NCBI RefSeq assembly: GCF_014652875.1
Contig: NZ_BMZQ01000001.1
Span: 744,001 to 808,000 of the forward strand
DNA from: Tianweitania populi
GTDB lineage: Bacteria > Pseudomonadota > Alphaproteobacteria > Rhizobiales > Rhizobiaceae
Direction: 5' to 3'
DNA: 64,000 nt
Below, in pieces: positions 1 to 14,983 of the stretch. Numbering within the stretch: the first letter of the stretch is position 1; every line of letters starts with the position of its first letter. A program made the position numbers and the translations under genes. The notes beneath the pieces are model-generated. The model saw nothing but the letters and a program-made list of their open reading frames with translations, was not told the origin of the DNA and made no database searches.

Positions 1-3900
<3,900 letters not shown>

Positions 3901-3918
3901 GGCGCAACAAGCAATAAG

Positions 3919-3949
3919 AAAAAGGCCGCCTTTCGGGGCGGCCTTTTTC
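3919..3949. terminator. Bidirectional intrinsic terminator between rpoC and the convergent 96-aa gene
   Basis: GGCCGCC (3924-3930) pairs with GGCGGCC (3937-3943) around a 6-base loop. Flanking A5 (3919-3923) and T5 (3944-3948) extend the stem and give a U-tract on either strand. It lies 18 bases after the rpoC stop and 22 bases beyond the stop of the minus-strand gene, so it can end both transcripts. Confidence 0.9.
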
Positions 3950-3970
3950 GTTTCAGCAAAGCGCAGATTG

Positions 3971-4261
3971 CTAAGTCAGCCGGACGATCGCGATCTCGCC
4001 TTCAACGGCGCCCTGATAGGCGGAGGCATGCGGTTCTTCATCCGGCATTCCCTGCATCTCGCCGATCTGATCGAGTTCCGCTTCCACATAGCCCTCGCGC
4101 GATAGGGCTTCCAACGCGGTGCGAACAGCCGAGTCATCGTCAGGGGCAACAAGCAAAACGTGAACCTCCTCCGAATCGCCGTCCTTCTGCATCCAGGCGC
4201 GACCGACGATGATCGTCACCGGAGGCGACTCGTTGTCGTTCTCACCTGATTCCATCTTCAT
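3971..4261 (-). CDS. Small acidic hypothetical protein, 96 aa
   Basis: I do not recognise this protein. It is soluble and acidic, with no signal peptide or membrane segment. The first 15 residues are rich in Glu, Asp, Asn and Ser; residues 16-45 alternate hydrophobic and polar like beta strands, then a helix-like stretch contains AVRTALEALSREGYVEAELD. The start at 4261 has GGAAGG 8 bases upstream; an ATG two codons in (4255) is the alternative. It converges on rpoC and shares its terminator. Codon third positions are G/C-rich like those of the neighbours, and the good ribosome binding site supports a real gene. The function is unknown. Confidence 0.7.
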   Translation of the reverse strand: MKMESGENDNESPPVTIIVGRAWMQKDGDSEEVHVLLVAPDDDSAVRTALEALSREGYVEAELDQIGEMQGMPDEEPHASAYQGAVEGEIAIVRLT

Positions 4262-4694
4262 GATTCCAGCCTTCCATATGTTTGTCGGTCGTTGCGAAGC
4301 GGTTTAGCATTAAGAATGCGGAAAGATTCCAAGACGCCGGCTTCAACGAAGGAAATTATCTTGCTTAAGACCACCTATTCACCACCAGCTGCCGACTAAT
4401 CCCAGAGCAGCCGCCTTTCGGGGTTGACGAAAGGGGACTCACGCAGTAGAAGCCGCCTCACAGAGCCGATGTGAGGACTTCCGCTTCGGGACGACACGTC
4501 CTGGACACTGTCCTCAAACAGGGTTCGTTTCTACGAGCGAATAACATTGCCGGCGCGCATGAGGCAGGAAACTGCTTCCTCTGCATTTGATTGGGCAAAG
4601 CCGCGAGAGCGGTTTCTTGCCCGCAAACGCGTATGCTAACGGCGCTTGTATATGCCTGGAAACGGGCCCGAGTGAGATAAGAGGACGACGGTTA
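4262..4694 (+). promoter_or_regulatory. Leader and promoter region of the str operon (433 bases, no gene)
   Basis: This gap separates the minus-strand small gene from rpsL and must hold the promoter of the superoperon. The best candidate is TTGACG (4424-4429), a 17-base spacer, then TAGAAG (4447-4452). Two hairpins follow: CCTCACA/TGTGAGG (4456-4476, 7 bp, perfect), and GAGGCAG with a GAAA loop and CTGCTTC (4561-4578, 7 bp with one G-T pair). A GGACA/TGTCC dyad lies at 4503-4513. I see no open reading frame with credible coding character. A long structured leader is common for ribosomal operons; which effector binds it cannot be read from the sequence. Confidence 0.45.
4424..4452 (+). promoter_or_regulatory. 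Candidate sigma-70 promoter for rpsL operon
   Basis: TTGACG at 4424-4429 and TAGAAG at 4447-4452 are separated by 17 bases. The -35 element is strong and the -10 is weak (4 of 6 against TATAAT), which is normal for alphaproteobacterial housekeeping promoters. It would give a leader of roughly 235 bases. Confidence 0.4.
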
Positions 4695-5066
4695 ATGCCT
4701 ACCGTAAACCAGTTGATCCGCAAGCCGCGCATTGCGCCGGTGAAGCGCAACAAGGTACCGGCCATGCAGGCCAACCCACAGAAGCGTGGCGTCTGCACGC
4801 GTGTTTATACAACGACCCCGAAGAAGCCGAACTCGGCTCTGCGTAAGGTCGCCAAGATCCGCTTGACCAATGGCTTCGAAGTCATCGGTTACATCCCGGG
4901 TGAGGGTCACAACCTTCAGGAGCACTCCGTGGTCATGATCCGCGGCGGCCGCGTGAAGGATCTTCCGGGTGTGCGTTACCACATCATCCGCGGCGTTCTC
5001 GATACGCAGGGTGTGAAGAACCGCAAGCAGCGCCGTTCGAAGTACGGCGCAAAGCGCCCGAAGTAA
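4695..5066 (+). CDS. rpsL: 30S ribosomal protein S12
   Basis: S12 sits at the decoding centre of the small subunit and controls accuracy. The 123-residue product has the family's usual length and begins [12 protein letters not shown]. The loop [13 protein letters not shown] and the segment [13 protein letters not shown] carry lysines at the classic streptomycin-resistance positions, so no resistance substitution is seen at these sites. I chose the ATG at 4695 over an in-frame upstream start at 4587 because the family alignment begins here. It is the first gene of the superoperon, and rpsG follows after 55 bases. Confidence 0.98.
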   Translation: MPTVNQLIRKPRIAPVKRNKVPAMQANPQKRGVCTRVYTTTPKKPNSALRKVAKIRLTNGFEVIGYIPGEGHNLQEHSVVMIRGGRVKDLPGVRYHIIRGVLDTQGVKNRKQRRSKYGAKRPK

Positions 5067-5109
5067 GCCAGGTCCGGTCAGGCAGCCTTTGGCGCCGACC
5101 TTTGATTGA

Positions 5110-5592
<483 letters not shown>

Positions 5593-5616
5593 TCGGCGGA
5601 AGAGAGAGGCATTCCT

Positions 5617-7707
5617 ATGGCCCGCGAATATAAAATCGAAGACTATCGTAACTTCGGCATCATGGCTCACATCGATGCTGGCAAGACGACCACGACCGAA
5701 CGCGTCCTCTACTACACCGGCAAGTCCCACAAGATCGGCGAAGTCCATGACGGCGCCGCTACGATGGACTGGATGGAGCAGGAGCAGGAGCGTGGCATCA
5801 CGATCACGTCCGCTGCTACCACGACCTTCTGGAAGGGTCGCGATGGCAAGATGCGCCGCTTCAACATCATCGATACGCCCGGCCACGTCGACTTCACCAT
5901 TGAAGTCGAGCGCTCGCTGCGCGTTCTCGACGGTGCGATCGCTCTTCTCGACGCCAATGCTGGTGTTGAGCCGCAGACCGAAACCGTTTGGCGCCAGGCA
6001 GACAAGTATCATGTTCCGCGCATGATCTTCTGCAACAAGATGGACAAGATCGGCGCTGATTTCTATCGCTCCTATGAGATGATCGCGACCCGTCTTGGTG
6101 CGCAGGCTGTTGCTATGCAGCTGCCGATCGGTGCCGAGAACGATTTTAAGGGCGTTGTCGATCTCATCGAGATGAACGCGCTGGTTTGGCGTGACGAGAG
6201 CCTGGGCGCTGCCTGGGACGTCGTTGAAATCCCGGCCGATCTGAAGGATCGCGCTGAGGAATACCGCGAGAAGTTGATCGAAGCCGCCGTCGAAATGGAC
6301 GACGATGCGATGAACGACTATCTCGAGGGCAAGATGCCCGACAACGATAAGATCCGTGCGCTGATCCGCAAGGGTACGATCGCGGTCAAGTTCTTCCCGA
6401 TGTTCTGTGGTTCCGCCTTCAAGAACAAGGGTGTCCAGCCGCTTCTGGACGCGGTCGTCGAGTTCCTTCCGTCACCGGCAGATGTGCCTGCGATCAAGGG
6501 CATCGACGCCAAGACCGAAGGTGAAATTGAGCGTCACGCTGACGATGAAGAGCCGCTGTCGATGCTGGCCTTCAAGATCATGAACGATCCTTTCGTTGGT
6601 TCGCTGACCTTTGCCCGCATCTACTCGGGCAAGCTGACTAAGGGTACGTCGCTCGAGAACACCGTGAAGGGCAAGCGCGAGCGCATCGGCCGTATGCTGC
6701 AGATGCACTCCAACTCTCGCGAAGACATCGAAGAAGCCTTTGCAGGCGACATCGTTGCTCTGGCTGGTCTCAAGGAAACCACCACGGGCGACACGCTTTG
6801 CGATCCCCTGAAGCCGGTTATCCTGGAGCGCATGGAATTCCCCGAGCCGGTCATCCAGATCGCGATCGAGCCTAAGACCAAGGGCGACCAGGAAAAGATG
6901 GGCCTCGCGCTCAACCGCCTGGCTGCTGAAGATCCTTCCTTCCGCGTCAAAACGGACGAAGAGTCGGGTCAGACCATCATTGCCGGCATGGGTGAACTTC
7001 ACCTCGACATTCTCGTTGACCGCATGCGTCGCGAGTTCAAGGTCGAGGCGACTGTTGGTGCTCCTCAGGTTGCTTATCGTGAAACCATCACGCGCCGCAC
7101 CGAGGAAGACTACACCCACAAGAAGCAGACCGGTGGTACGGGTCAGTTCGCTCGCGTGAAGCTGATCTTCGAGCCGAACCCGGAAGGCGAAGATTTCGTT
7201 TTCGAATCTAAGATCATCGGCGGTGCTATTCCCAAGGAATACATCCCCGGCGTTCAGAAGGGGATCGAGAGCGTTCTTTCCTCGGGTCCAGTTGCTGGCT
7301 TCCCGATGCTCGGCGTCAAGGCGACCCTGATCGACGGTGCATTCCACGACGTTGACTCCTCGGTTCTCGCGTTCGAAATTGCTTCGCGTGCTTGCTTCCG
7401 TGATGCTGCCAAAAAGGCTGGTGCACAGCTTCTCGAGCCGATCATGAAGGTCGAGGTTGTCACGCCGGAAGACTACGTCGGTAGCGTGATCGGCGACTTG
7501 AACAGCCGTCGTGGCCAGATCCAGGGCCAGGAAACGCGCGGTGTGGCCGTCGTCATCAATGCGATGGTTCCGCTGGCGAACATGTTCAAGTACGTCGACA
7601 ACCTGCGCTCGATGAGCCAGGGACGTGCACAATACACGATGCTGTTCGACCACTATGAGCCGGTTCCGACCGCGGTCGCTCAGGAAATCCAGAAGAAATT
7701 CGCGTAA
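5617..7707 (+). CDS. fusA: Translation elongation factor G
   Basis: EF-G is the GTPase that drives translocation and, with RRF, ribosome recycling. The 696-residue protein has all G motifs: AHIDAGKTT (17-25), the switch II DTPGH (86-90) and NKMD (140-143), followed by the EF-G specific G-prime insertion, domain II, and domains III-V with the domain IV loop region [11 protein letters not shown]. Its length and position between rpsG and tuf are typical, and no second copy is in the window. A large antisense open frame opposite it is a codon-bias artefact. Confidence 0.98.
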   Translation: MAREYKIEDYRNFGIMAHIDAGKTTTTERVLYYTGKSHKIGEVHDGAATMDWMEQEQERGITITSAATTTFWKGRDGKMRRFNIIDTPGHVDFTIEVERSLRVLDGAIALLDANAGVEPQTETVWRQADKYHVPRMIFCNKMDKIGADFYRSYEMIATRLGAQAVAMQLPIGAENDFKGVVDLIEMNALVWRDESLGAAWDVVEIPADLKDRAEEYREKLIEAAVEMDDDAMNDYLEGKMPDNDKIRALIRKGTIAVKFFPMFCGSAFKNKGVQPLLDAVVEFLPSPADVPAIKGIDAKTEGEIERHADDEEPLSMLAFKIMNDPFVGSLTFARIYSGKLTKGTSLENTVKGKRERIGRMLQMHSNSREDIEEAFAGDIVALAGLKETTTGDTLCDPLKPVILERMEFPEPVIQIAIEPKTKGDQEKMGLALNRLAAEDPSFRVKTDEESGQTIIAGMGELHLDILVDRMRREFKVEATVGAPQVAYRETITRRTEEDYTHKKQTGGTGQFARVKLIFEPNPEGEDFVFESKIIGGAIPKEYIPGVQKGIESVLSSGPVAGFPMLGVKATLIDGAFHDVDSSVLAFEIASRACFRDAAKKAGAQLLEPIMKVEVVTPEDYVGSVIGDLNSRRGQIQGQETRGVAVVINAMVPLANMFKYVDNLRSMSQGRAQYTMLFDHYEPVPTAVAQEIQKKFA

Positions 7708-7708
7708 A

Positions 7709-7752
7709 GCCCGCGCGCTTACGCCGTCACCCATTGATGCCCCAGCGCGGGC
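7709..7752 (+). other. Inverted repeat between fusA and tuf
   Basis: GCCCGCGC (7709-7716) and GCGCGGGC (7745-7752) form a perfect 8-bp GC stem around a 28-base loop, directly after the fusA stop. No T-run follows, so it is not a standard terminator. It may stabilise or process the mRNA ahead of the highly expressed tuf gene; that role is inference. Confidence 0.5.
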
Positions 7753-7773
7753 AAGAAAGTTAGGAGAAGTCAC

Positions 7774-8949
<1,176 letters not shown>

Positions 8950-8958
8950 TAGGCACGG

Positions 8959-8996
8959 GCTTTAGTCCCGCGGCAAACTGGCCGCGGGAGCTAAGC
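8959..8996 (+). promoter_or_regulatory. Leader hairpin between tuf and rpsJ
   Basis: CCCGCGGC (8967-8974) and GCCGCGGG (8981-8988) pair perfectly around AAACTG, and GCTT/AAGC (8959-8962 and 8993-8996) can extend the stem across a small internal loop. It lies 16 bases before the rpsJ start, at the head of the S10 gene cluster, where a leader regulates the operon in other bacteria. There is no U-tract, so a translational or processing role is more likely than termination. Confidence 0.5.
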
Positions 8997-9012
8997 GCAA
9001 GGAAGTGACGCA

Positions 9013-9321
9013 ATGAACGGACAAAATATCCGCATCCGCCTGAAAGCGTTCGACCATCGTGTACTCGACGCTTCCACGCGCGAGATCGTGTCGACGGCGA
9101 AGCGCACCGGTGCGAATGTACGTGGCCCAATCCCGCTGCCGACTCGCATCGAGAAGTTCACCGTGAACCGCTCGCCGCACATCGACAAGAAGAGCCGCGA
9201 ACAGTTCGAGATGCGCACACACAAGCGTCTTCTCGACATCGTGGATCCCACCCCGCAGACGGTTGATGCGCTGATGAAGCTCGATCTCGCCGCCGGCGTG
9301 GATGTTGAGATCAAGCTTTAA
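9013..9321 (+). CDS. rpsJ: 30S ribosomal protein S10 (NusE)
   Basis: S10 is part of the 30S head and also acts as NusE in antitermination complexes with NusB. The 102-residue protein is of normal length, with the N-terminal segment [18 protein letters not shown] and the conserved [14 protein letters not shown] loop. It is the first gene of the S10 cluster. The 106 bases between it and rplC hold no recognisable gene; a GAAGGAAA ribosome binding site for rplC lies at their end. Confidence 0.98.
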   Translation: MNGQNIRIRLKAFDHRVLDASTREIVSTAKRTGANVRGPIPLPTRIEKFTVNRSPHIDKKSREQFEMRTHKRLLDIVDPTPQTVDALMKLDLAAGVDVEIKL

Positions 9322-9427
9322 GAGGCTTTCGCGACAGGTATGTGACGCCCTTTGCGGCTCCAGACCTGAGGAAGAACGAGAGGCGTGACGGCTGCGGCCG
9401 ACAGCGAACTCTGAAGGAAACGAACCG

Positions 9428-10147
9428 ATGCGTTCAGGTGTAATTGCACAGAAGTTGGGGATGACGCGCATCTACAACGATGCCGGCGAGCATGTGCCCG
9501 TGACGGTGCTCCGCATGGAGAACTGCCAGGTGGTCGCTCAGCGCACCCAGGAAAAGAACGGCTACACGGCGGTGCAGCTCGGCGTCGGCCTTGCGAAGGT
9601 GAAGAACACCTCCAAGGCTTTGCGCGGCCATTTTGCAACCGCTTCCGTTGAGCCGAAGGCCAAGGTCGCTGAGTTCCGGGTTACCCCTGAGAACCTGCTC
9701 GACATCGGTGCCGAGATCACGGTCGAACATTTCGTCGCCGGCCAGAAGGTCGACGTGACGGGAACCTCGATCGGTAAGGGCTTCCAGGGCGTTATCAAGC
9801 GTCACAACTTCGGTGGTGGCCGCGCCACCCACGGTAACTCGGTTTCTCACCGCGTTCACGGCTCGACTGGTCAGCGCCAGGATCCGGGCAAGGTGTTCAA
9901 GGGCAAGAAGATGGCCGGCCACATGGGCGACGTTCGCGTCACGACCCAGAACGTGGAAGTCGTTTCGACCGATACCGATCGTGGCCTGATCCTGATCCGC
10001 GGTGCGGTTCCGGGTTCCAAGGGTGCCTGGATCATGGTTCGCGATGCCGCCAAGGTTTCGCTGCCCGACAGCGCGCCGAAGCCGGCCGCCATCCGCGCCG
10101 CAGCTCAGGCTTCCAATGAAGCTCCGGCTACTGAAGGGGCCGAATAA
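9428..10147 (+). CDS. rplC: 50S ribosomal protein L3
   Basis: L3 is one of the first proteins to bind 23S rRNA, and its loop reaches the peptidyl transferase centre. The 239-residue protein begins [18 protein letters not shown] and has the tip sequence [17 protein letters not shown], whose Gln is methylated by PrmB in other bacteria. A C-terminal tail of about 25 residues rich in Ala, Pro and Glu extends beyond the E. coli protein, a usual alphaproteobacterial feature. The stop overlaps the rplD start by one base (TAATG), implying translational coupling. Confidence 0.98.
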   Translation: MRSGVIAQKLGMTRIYNDAGEHVPVTVLRMENCQVVAQRTQEKNGYTAVQLGVGLAKVKNTSKALRGHFATASVEPKAKVAEFRVTPENLLDIGAEITVEHFVAGQKVDVTGTSIGKGFQGVIKRHNFGGGRATHGNSVSHRVHGSTGQRQDPGKVFKGKKMAGHMGDVRVTTQNVEVVSTDTDRGLILIRGAVPGSKGAWIMVRDAAKVSLPDSAPKPAAIRAAAQASNEAPATEGAE

Positions 10148-10767
10148 TGGATCTGACGGTCAAAACTCTTGCCGGCGGTGAAGCCGGCCAGCTCTCGCTC
10201 AACGAGGGCATCTTCGGACTGGAGCCGCGCGAAGACATCGTTGCTCGCGTTGTTCGTTGGCAGCTTGCCAAGCGCCAGCAGGGCACGCACCAGGCCAAGG
10301 GCCGTGCGGAGATCTCCCGCACCGGCGCCAAGATGTACAAGCAGAAGGGTACGGGCCGCGCTCGTCACTCCTCGGCTCGCGCGCCGCAGTTCCGCGGCGG
10401 TGGTAAGGCTCACGGCCCGGTTTCGCGCAGCCACGAGCATGATCTGCCGAAGAAGGTTCGCGCTCTCGGCTTGAAGCACGCGCTGTCGGCCAAGGCCAAG
10501 GCTTCCAACCTGATCGTGATCGACGATCTGGCTGTTCAGGACGCAAAGACCAAGGCGCTGATCGCGAACTTCGCTGGTCTCGGCCTCACCAATGCGCTGG
10601 TTATCGGCGGTGCTGAGCTCGACCAGAACTTCGCCCGGGCTGCCTCGAACATCCCGAACATCGACGTTCTGCCGATCCAGGGCATCAACGTCTACGACAT
10701 CATGCGCCGCGGTACGCTCGTTCTTTCGAAGTCGGCCGTGGAAGCTCTCGAGGAACGCTTCAAATGA
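10147..10767 (+). CDS. rplD: 50S ribosomal protein L4
   Basis: L4 binds 23S rRNA, with a long loop lining the exit tunnel. In E. coli it is the autogenous repressor of the S10 operon. The 206-residue protein has the tunnel-loop stretch around residues 45-95 ([20 protein letters not shown]) and the globular Rossmann-like body after it. It overlaps rplC by one base and rplW by four (ATGA at 10764-10767). No E. coli-type S10 leader was recognised upstream of rpsJ, so L4 autoregulation should not be assumed. Confidence 0.98.
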   Translation: MDLTVKTLAGGEAGQLSLNEGIFGLEPREDIVARVVRWQLAKRQQGTHQAKGRAEISRTGAKMYKQKGTGRARHSSARAPQFRGGGKAHGPVSRSHEHDLPKKVRALGLKHALSAKAKASNLIVIDDLAVQDAKTKALIANFAGLGLTNALVIGGAELDQNFARAASNIPNIDVLPIQGINVYDIMRRGTLVLSKSAVEALEERFK

Positions 10768-11057
10768 CGGACCTGCGCCACTACGACGTGATCGTCAGCC
10801 CGGCGATCACCGAAAAGTCGACCATGGCTTCGGAGCAGAACCAGGTGGTCTTCAACGTCGCCAAGAAGGCGACCAAGCCTGAGATCAAGGCAGCGATTGA
10901 ATCGCTGTTCGGCGTCAAGGTGACGGCAGTGAACACCCTGGTCCGCAAGGGCAAGGTGAAGCGCTTCCGCGGAACCATTGGCCGCCAGAGCGACGTCAAG
11001 AAGGCTGTTATCACCCTGGCCGACGGCGACACGATCGACGTTTCGACGGGTCTGTAA
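10764..11057 (+). CDS. rplW: 50S ribosomal protein L23
   Basis: L23 sits at the tunnel exit and docks trigger factor and SRP. The 97-residue protein is of usual length. It starts [20 protein letters not shown], and its conserved middle ([18 protein letters not shown]) is the rRNA-binding and loop segment. Its ATG overlaps the rplD stop in an ATGA, so translation is probably coupled. rplB follows after 22 bases with a GGAAGGA ribosome binding site. Confidence 0.98.
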   Translation: MTDLRHYDVIVSPAITEKSTMASEQNQVVFNVAKKATKPEIKAAIESLFGVKVTAVNTLVRKGKVKRFRGTIGRQSDVKKAVITLADGDTIDVSTGL

Positions 11058-11079
11058 GTAGGCCGGAAGGACAAGAACA

Positions 11080-11913
11080 ATGGCACTCAAGTCTTACAAC
11101 CCGACGACGCCGAGCCAGCGCCAGCTGGTGATCGTCGATCGCTCGGGTCTTTACAAGGGCAAGCCTGTCAAGGCTCTGACCGAAGGTTTGACCAAGAGCG
11201 GCGGCCGCAACAACTACGGCCGCATCACCGCTCGTTTCATCGGTGGTGGTCACAAGCGCACTTACCGTCTGATCGACTTCAAGCGTCGCAAGTTCGACGT
11301 GTCGGGCACGGTTGAGCGTTTGGAATATGACCCGAACCGCACGGCGTTCATCGCACTCGTCAAGTATGACGACGGCGAACTGGCCTACATCCTGGCTCCG
11401 CAGCGTATTGCTGCCGGCGACAAGATCATTGCCGGCGCTTCGGTTGACGTGAAGCCAGGCAATGCAATGCCGCTGCAGGCGATGCCGGTCGGCACGATCA
11501 TCCACAATGTGGAGCTGAAGCCGGGCAAGGGCGGTCAGATCGCTCGGTCCGCCGGTTCCTATGCCCAGCTGGTCGGTCGCGATCAGGGCATGGCGATCCT
11601 GCGTCTGAACTCTGGCGAACAGCGCATCGTGCACGGAACGTGCATGGCAACTGTTGGCGCCGTGTCCAATCCGGACCACGGCAACATCAATGACGGTAAG
11701 GCTGGTCGTACCGTTTGGCGTGGCAAGCGTCCGCACAATCGCGGCGTTGTCATGAATCCGGTTGATCACCCACATGGTGGTGGTGAAGGTCGTACGTCCG
11801 GTGGTCGCCATCCGGTGTCCCCATGGGGTAAGCCGACCAAGGGCAAGAAGACGCGGTCCAACAAGTCGACCGATAAGTTCATCATGCGCTCGCGCCACCA
11901 GCGCAAGAGCTAA
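11080..11913 (+). CDS. rplB: 50S ribosomal protein L2
   Basis: L2 is required for subunit association and lies next to the peptidyl transferase centre. The 277-residue protein has the N-terminal [20 protein letters not shown], the SH3-like central domain, and the C-terminal [21 protein letters not shown] signature with the conserved histidine. The length is right for the family. It continues into rpsS with only 15 bases between. Confidence 0.98.
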   Translation: MALKSYNPTTPSQRQLVIVDRSGLYKGKPVKALTEGLTKSGGRNNYGRITARFIGGGHKRTYRLIDFKRRKFDVSGTVERLEYDPNRTAFIALVKYDDGELAYILAPQRIAAGDKIIAGASVDVKPGNAMPLQAMPVGTIIHNVELKPGKGGQIARSAGSYAQLVGRDQGMAILRLNSGEQRIVHGTCMATVGAVSNPDHGNINDGKAGRTVWRGKRPHNRGVVMNPVDHPHGGGEGRTSGGRHPVSPWGKPTKGKKTRSNKSTDKFIMRSRHQRKS

Positions 11914-11928
11914 GGTAGAGGTACGACA

Positions 11929-12207
11929 GTGACCCGTTCAGTCTGGAAAGGCCCGTTCATTGACGGCTATCTTCTCAAGAAGGCCGACAAGGTTCGTGAA
12001 GGCAGCCGCAACGAGGTGATCAAGATGTGGAGCCGTCGCTCCACGATCCTGCCGCAGTTCGTCGGCCTCACCTTCGGTGTTTACAACGGCCAGAAGCACA
12101 TTCCGGTCTCCGTGTCGGAAGACATGGTTGGCCACAAGTTCGGCGAGTTCTCTCCGACCCGTACCTACTACGGTCACGGTGCGGACAAGAAGGCGAAGAG
12201 GAAATAA
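11929..12207 (+). CDS. rpsS: 30S ribosomal protein S19
   Basis: S19 lies in the 30S head next to S13 and contacts A-site tRNA. The 92-residue protein starts with GTG (11929) rather than ATG. The first codons read [20 protein letters not shown], matching the family start exactly, and GGTAGAGGT provides the ribosome binding site. The C-terminal [19 protein letters not shown] is conserved. The GTG start is the only non-ATG start I would assign in the ribosomal block. Confidence 0.98.
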   Translation: MTRSVWKGPFIDGYLLKKADKVREGSRNEVIKMWSRRSTILPQFVGLTFGVYNGQKHIPVSVSEDMVGHKFGEFSPTRTYYGHGADKKAKRK

Positions 12208-12209
12208 CG

Positions 12210-12599
12210 ATGGGCAAGGCCAAAGCTCCGCGCCGGCTTGCTGATAACGAGGCGCGCGCCGTTCTGCGCACCATCCGCATCAGCCCGCAAAAGCTGAATC
12301 TGGTTGCTGCGCTGATCCGCGGCAAGAAGGTGCAGGCTGCGCTTGCCGATCTCGAATTCTCGCAGAAGCGTATCGCCGGCACCGTCAAGAAGACGTTGGA
12401 ATCGGCAATCGCCAATGCCGAGAACAACCATGATCTCGATGTCGACGCCCTGGTGGTTGCCGAGGCTTATGTCGGCAAGTCGATCGTGATGAAGCGTTTC
12501 CATACCCGTGGCCGCGGTCGTGCCAGCCGCATCGAAAAGCCGTTCGCGCACCTGACGATCGTGGTTCGCGAAAAGGAAGAGAAAGTGGAGGCCGCCTGA
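12210..12599 (+). CDS. rplV: 50S ribosomal protein L22
   Basis: L22 lines the exit tunnel with a long beta-hairpin where macrolide-resistance changes arise. The frame extends far upstream through rpsS, but the true start is ATG 12210, two bases after the rpsS stop, giving 129 residues. [20 protein letters not shown] is the usual alphaproteobacterial N-terminus, and the hairpin is [20 protein letters not shown]. The TGA stop overlaps the rpsC start by one base (TGATG). Confidence 0.97.
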   Translation: MGKAKAPRRLADNEARAVLRTIRISPQKLNLVAALIRGKKVQAALADLEFSQKRIAGTVKKTLESAIANAENNHDLDVDALVVAEAYVGKSIVMKRFHTRGRGRASRIEKPFAHLTIVVREKEEKVEAA

Positions 12600-13303
12600 T
12601 GGGCCAGAAAATCAACCCGATCGGTCTGCGCCTCGGCATCAACCGCACCTGGGATTCGCGCTGGTATGCGAACACCGGTGAATACGGTCAGCTGCTGCAC
12701 GAAGACATCAAGATCCGCAAGTATCTGATGGCTGAGCTGAAGCAGGCCGCGATCTCCAAGGTTGTGATCGAGCGCCCGCACAAGAAGTGCCGCGTGACCA
12801 TTCACGCTGCTCGTCCTGGCCTGATCATCGGCAAGAAGGGCGCGGACATCGAAAAGCTTCGCAAGAAGCTGATGGAGATGACCAAGTCCGAAACGCACCT
12901 CAACATCGTTGAAGTGCGCAAGCCGGAAACGGATGCCACGCTGGTTGCACAGTCGATCGCGCAGCAGCTCGAGCGTCGTATCGCTTTCCGTCGTGCCATG
13001 AAGCGTGCCGTGCAGTCGGCGATGCGTCTTGGTGCCGAAGGCATCCGCATCAACTGCGCGGGTCGTTTGGGCGGCGCGGAAATCGCTCGTATGGAATGGT
13101 ACCGTGAAGGTCGCGTTCCGCTGCACACGCTGCGCGCCGATGTTGATTACGGCACGGCTGAAGCCCATACGGCTTACGGCATCTGCGGCGTAAAGGTCTG
13201 GGTCTTCAAGGGCGAGATCCTCGAGCATGATCCGATGGCTTCCGAGCGTCGCGCAAGCGAGGCTGAACAGCCATCGAGCAACCGCCGTCGCGAACACGCG
13301 TAA
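12599..13303 (+). CDS. rpsC: 30S ribosomal protein S3
   Basis: S3 forms part of the mRNA entry channel and its helicase. The 234-residue product has the N-terminal KH type-II domain with the GKKG loop (78-81, within [17 protein letters not shown]) and the C-terminal domain with RGEL/E-type segments near [11 protein letters not shown]. It is translationally coupled to rplV. A short charged tail after residue 212 is normal for rhizobia. The 34 bases before rplP hold its ribosome binding site. Confidence 0.98.
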   Translation: MGQKINPIGLRLGINRTWDSRWYANTGEYGQLLHEDIKIRKYLMAELKQAAISKVVIERPHKKCRVTIHAARPGLIIGKKGADIEKLRKKLMEMTKSETHLNIVEVRKPETDATLVAQSIAQQLERRIAFRRAMKRAVQSAMRLGAEGIRINCAGRLGGAEIARMEWYREGRVPLHTLRADVDYGTAEAHTAYGICGVKVWVFKGEILEHDPMASERRASEAEQPSSNRRREHA

Positions 13304-13337
13304 GCTGGTCGCTTTAGAGAATTTGGAGTAGAGAACA

Positions 13338-13751
13338 ATGCTGCAGCCAAAGCGCACAAGGTTCCGCAAGCAGTTCAAGGGCCGCATTCATGGCCTGGCC
13401 AAGGGTGGTACCGACCTGAACTTCGGTGGCTTTGGCTTGAAGGCTTTGGAGCCGAATCGCGTCACCGCACGTGAGATCGAAGCGGCCCGCCGCGCGATCA
13501 CTCGTGAGATGAAGCGTCAGGGTCGTGTCTGGATCCGTGTGTTCCCGGATCTTCCGGTGACCTCGAAGCCGACCGAAGTTCGTATGGGTAAAGGTAAGGG
13601 CGCTGTTGACTATTGGGCGTGCCGGGTTAAGCCGGGCCGCGTGATGTTCGAGATCGACGGCGTTCCGGAAGATATCGCACGTGAGGCGCTTCGCCTTGGT
13701 GCTGCCAAGCTTTCGGTTAAGACCCGCTTCATCCAGCGCATCGCAGAATAA
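13338..13751 (+). CDS. rplP: 50S ribosomal protein L16
   Basis: L16 organises the A-site region of the 50S subunit and is a late assembly protein. At 137 residues it has the family length. It begins [16 protein letters not shown] and carries the conserved [20 protein letters not shown], which includes the arginine near the position hydroxylated by YcfD/RoxA in gammaproteobacteria. rpmC follows after 15 bases. Confidence 0.98.
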   Translation: MLQPKRTRFRKQFKGRIHGLAKGGTDLNFGGFGLKALEPNRVTAREIEAARRAITREMKRQGRVWIRVFPDLPVTSKPTEVRMGKGKGAVDYWACRVKPGRVMFEIDGVPEDIAREALRLGAAKLSVKTRFIQRIAE

Positions 13752-13766
13752 GGAAGGGCGAGGATC

Positions 13767-13967
13767 ATGAAGACCGCCGATGTCCGGGCGATGAGCCAGG
13801 ACCAGATGAACGACACGCTGGCCGACCTCAAGAAGGAGCAGTTCAACCTGCGCTTCCAGAAGGCGACCGGTCAGATGGAAAAGACCGCGCGGGTCAAGCA
13901 GATCCGCCGCGACATCGCCCGGATCAAGACGATCGCCGCCGAGAAATCGGCTGGTCAGAAGGCATAA
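13767..13967 (+). CDS. rpmC: 50S ribosomal protein L29
   Basis: L29 is a small two-helix protein at the tunnel exit next to L23. The 66-residue sequence is mostly helical and has the family signature [21 protein letters not shown]. An AAGGGCGAGGA ribosome binding site precedes the ATG. It is followed 11 bases later by rpsQ, in the conserved L16-L29-S17 order. Confidence 0.97.
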   Translation: MKTADVRAMSQDQMNDTLADLKKEQFNLRFQKATGQMEKTARVKQIRRDIARIKTIAAEKSAGQKA

Positions 13968-13978
13968 GGAAGAAAACC

Positions 13979-14221
13979 ATGCCGAAGCGCGTCATGCAGG
14001 GCACTGTCGTTAGCGACAAGAACGAGAAGACCGTCGTCGTGAAGGTGGAGCGTCGCTTCACCCATCCGGTGATGAAGAAGACCGTCCGCTTGTCGAAGAA
14101 GTACAAGGCTCACGACGAAAACAACGCCCACAAGGTTGGCGATGTGGTTTTCATCCAGGAGTCGGCGCCGATCTCGCGCGACAAGCGCTGGGTGGTGATT
14201 GCGGCCGAAGAAGCCAACTAA
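13979..14221 (+). CDS. rpsQ: 30S ribosomal protein S17
   Basis: S17 is a primary 16S rRNA-binding protein with an OB fold. The 80-residue protein starts [20 protein letters not shown] and shows the conserved [23 protein letters not shown] segment in shorter form. The 68 bases to rplN contain GGGGAGG and CCTTCCC, which can pair, but this is a weak structure and there is no U-tract. Confidence 0.97.
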   Translation: MPKRVMQGTVVSDKNEKTVVVKVERRFTHPVMKKTVRLSKKYKAHDENNAHKVGDVVFIQESAPISRDKRWVVIAAEEAN

Positions 14222-14289
14222 GAAACGTTTTGACAAGCCGGGGAGGGTATTTGGCCTTCCCGTGAGAGAAAAGAAGAAGGCGGCCAGTC

Positions 14290-14658
14290 ATGATTCAGAT
14301 GCAGTCGAACCTCGACGTGGCGGATAATTCCGGTGCGCGTCGCGTTATGTGCATCAAGGTGCTGGGCGGCTCGAAGCGGAAGTACGCATCCGTCGGCGAC
14401 ATCATTGTCGTGTCGATCAAGGAAGCGATCCCGCGTGGCCGCGTGAAGAAGGGTGACGTGATGAAGGCCGTCGTGGTTCGCACCGCGAAGGAAATTCGTC
14501 GCGCTGACGGCAGCGCAATCCGGTTCGACAAGAACGCGGCTGTGCTGATCGACAACAAGAAAGAGCCGATTGGCACGCGTATCTTCGGACCGGTTCCGCG
14601 CGAATTGCGCTCGAAGAACCACATGAAGATCATCTCGCTCGCGCCAGAAGTGCTCTGA
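14290..14658 (+). CDS. rplN: 50S ribosomal protein L14
   Basis: L14 is at the intersubunit face, forms bridges with 16S rRNA, and is the docking site of the silencing factor RsfS. The 122-residue protein begins [20 protein letters not shown] and ends with the canonical FGPVPRELR and [11 protein letters not shown]. In the usual division it opens the spc gene group. The length is exactly that of the family. Confidence 0.98.
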   Translation: MIQMQSNLDVADNSGARRVMCIKVLGGSKRKYASVGDIIVVSIKEAIPRGRVKKGDVMKAVVVRTAKEIRRADGSAIRFDKNAAVLIDNKKEPIGTRIFGPVPRELRSKNHMKIISLAPEVL

Positions 14659-14671
14659 GGAGAACGGACCA

Positions 14672-14983
14672 ATGAACAAGATCCGCAAAGGCGACAACGT
14701 CGTCGTTCTCTCGGGCAAGGACAAGGGTCGCAGCGGCGAAGTCCTTCAGGTCATGCCGAAGGACGATAAGGCTGTTGTTCGCGGCGTGAACATCGTGCGC
14801 AAGCACCAGAAGCAGACCCAATCGCAGGAAGGCGGCATCATCTCGAAAGAGGCGCCGATCCACCTGTCCAACATTGCGCTCGCCGATCCCAAGGACGGCA
14901 AGCCGACACGCGTCGGTTTCGACATTCGTGACGGCAAGAAGGTGCGCATCGCCAAGCGCTCGGGAGACGTCATCAATGGCTGA
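14672..14983 (+). CDS. rplX: 50S ribosomal protein L24
   Basis: L24 initiates 50S assembly by binding the 5-prime part of 23S rRNA. The 103-residue protein has an N-terminal KOW motif ([20 protein letters not shown]) and the conserved VNIVRKHQK loop. The end overlaps the rplE start by eight bases (ATG at 14976, stop TGA at 14981-14983), so L5 translation is likely coupled to L24. Confidence 0.97.
   Translation: MNKIRKGDNVVVLSGKDKGRSGEVLQVMPKDDKAVVRGVNIVRKHQKQTQSQEGGIISKEAPIHLSNIALADPKDGKPTRVGFDIRDGKKVRIAKRSGDVING

Noticed and set aside
4514-4798. 94-codon minus-strand frame over the rpsL leader
   Set aside because: It overlaps the start of rpsL and the hairpins of the leader; there is no family resemblance.
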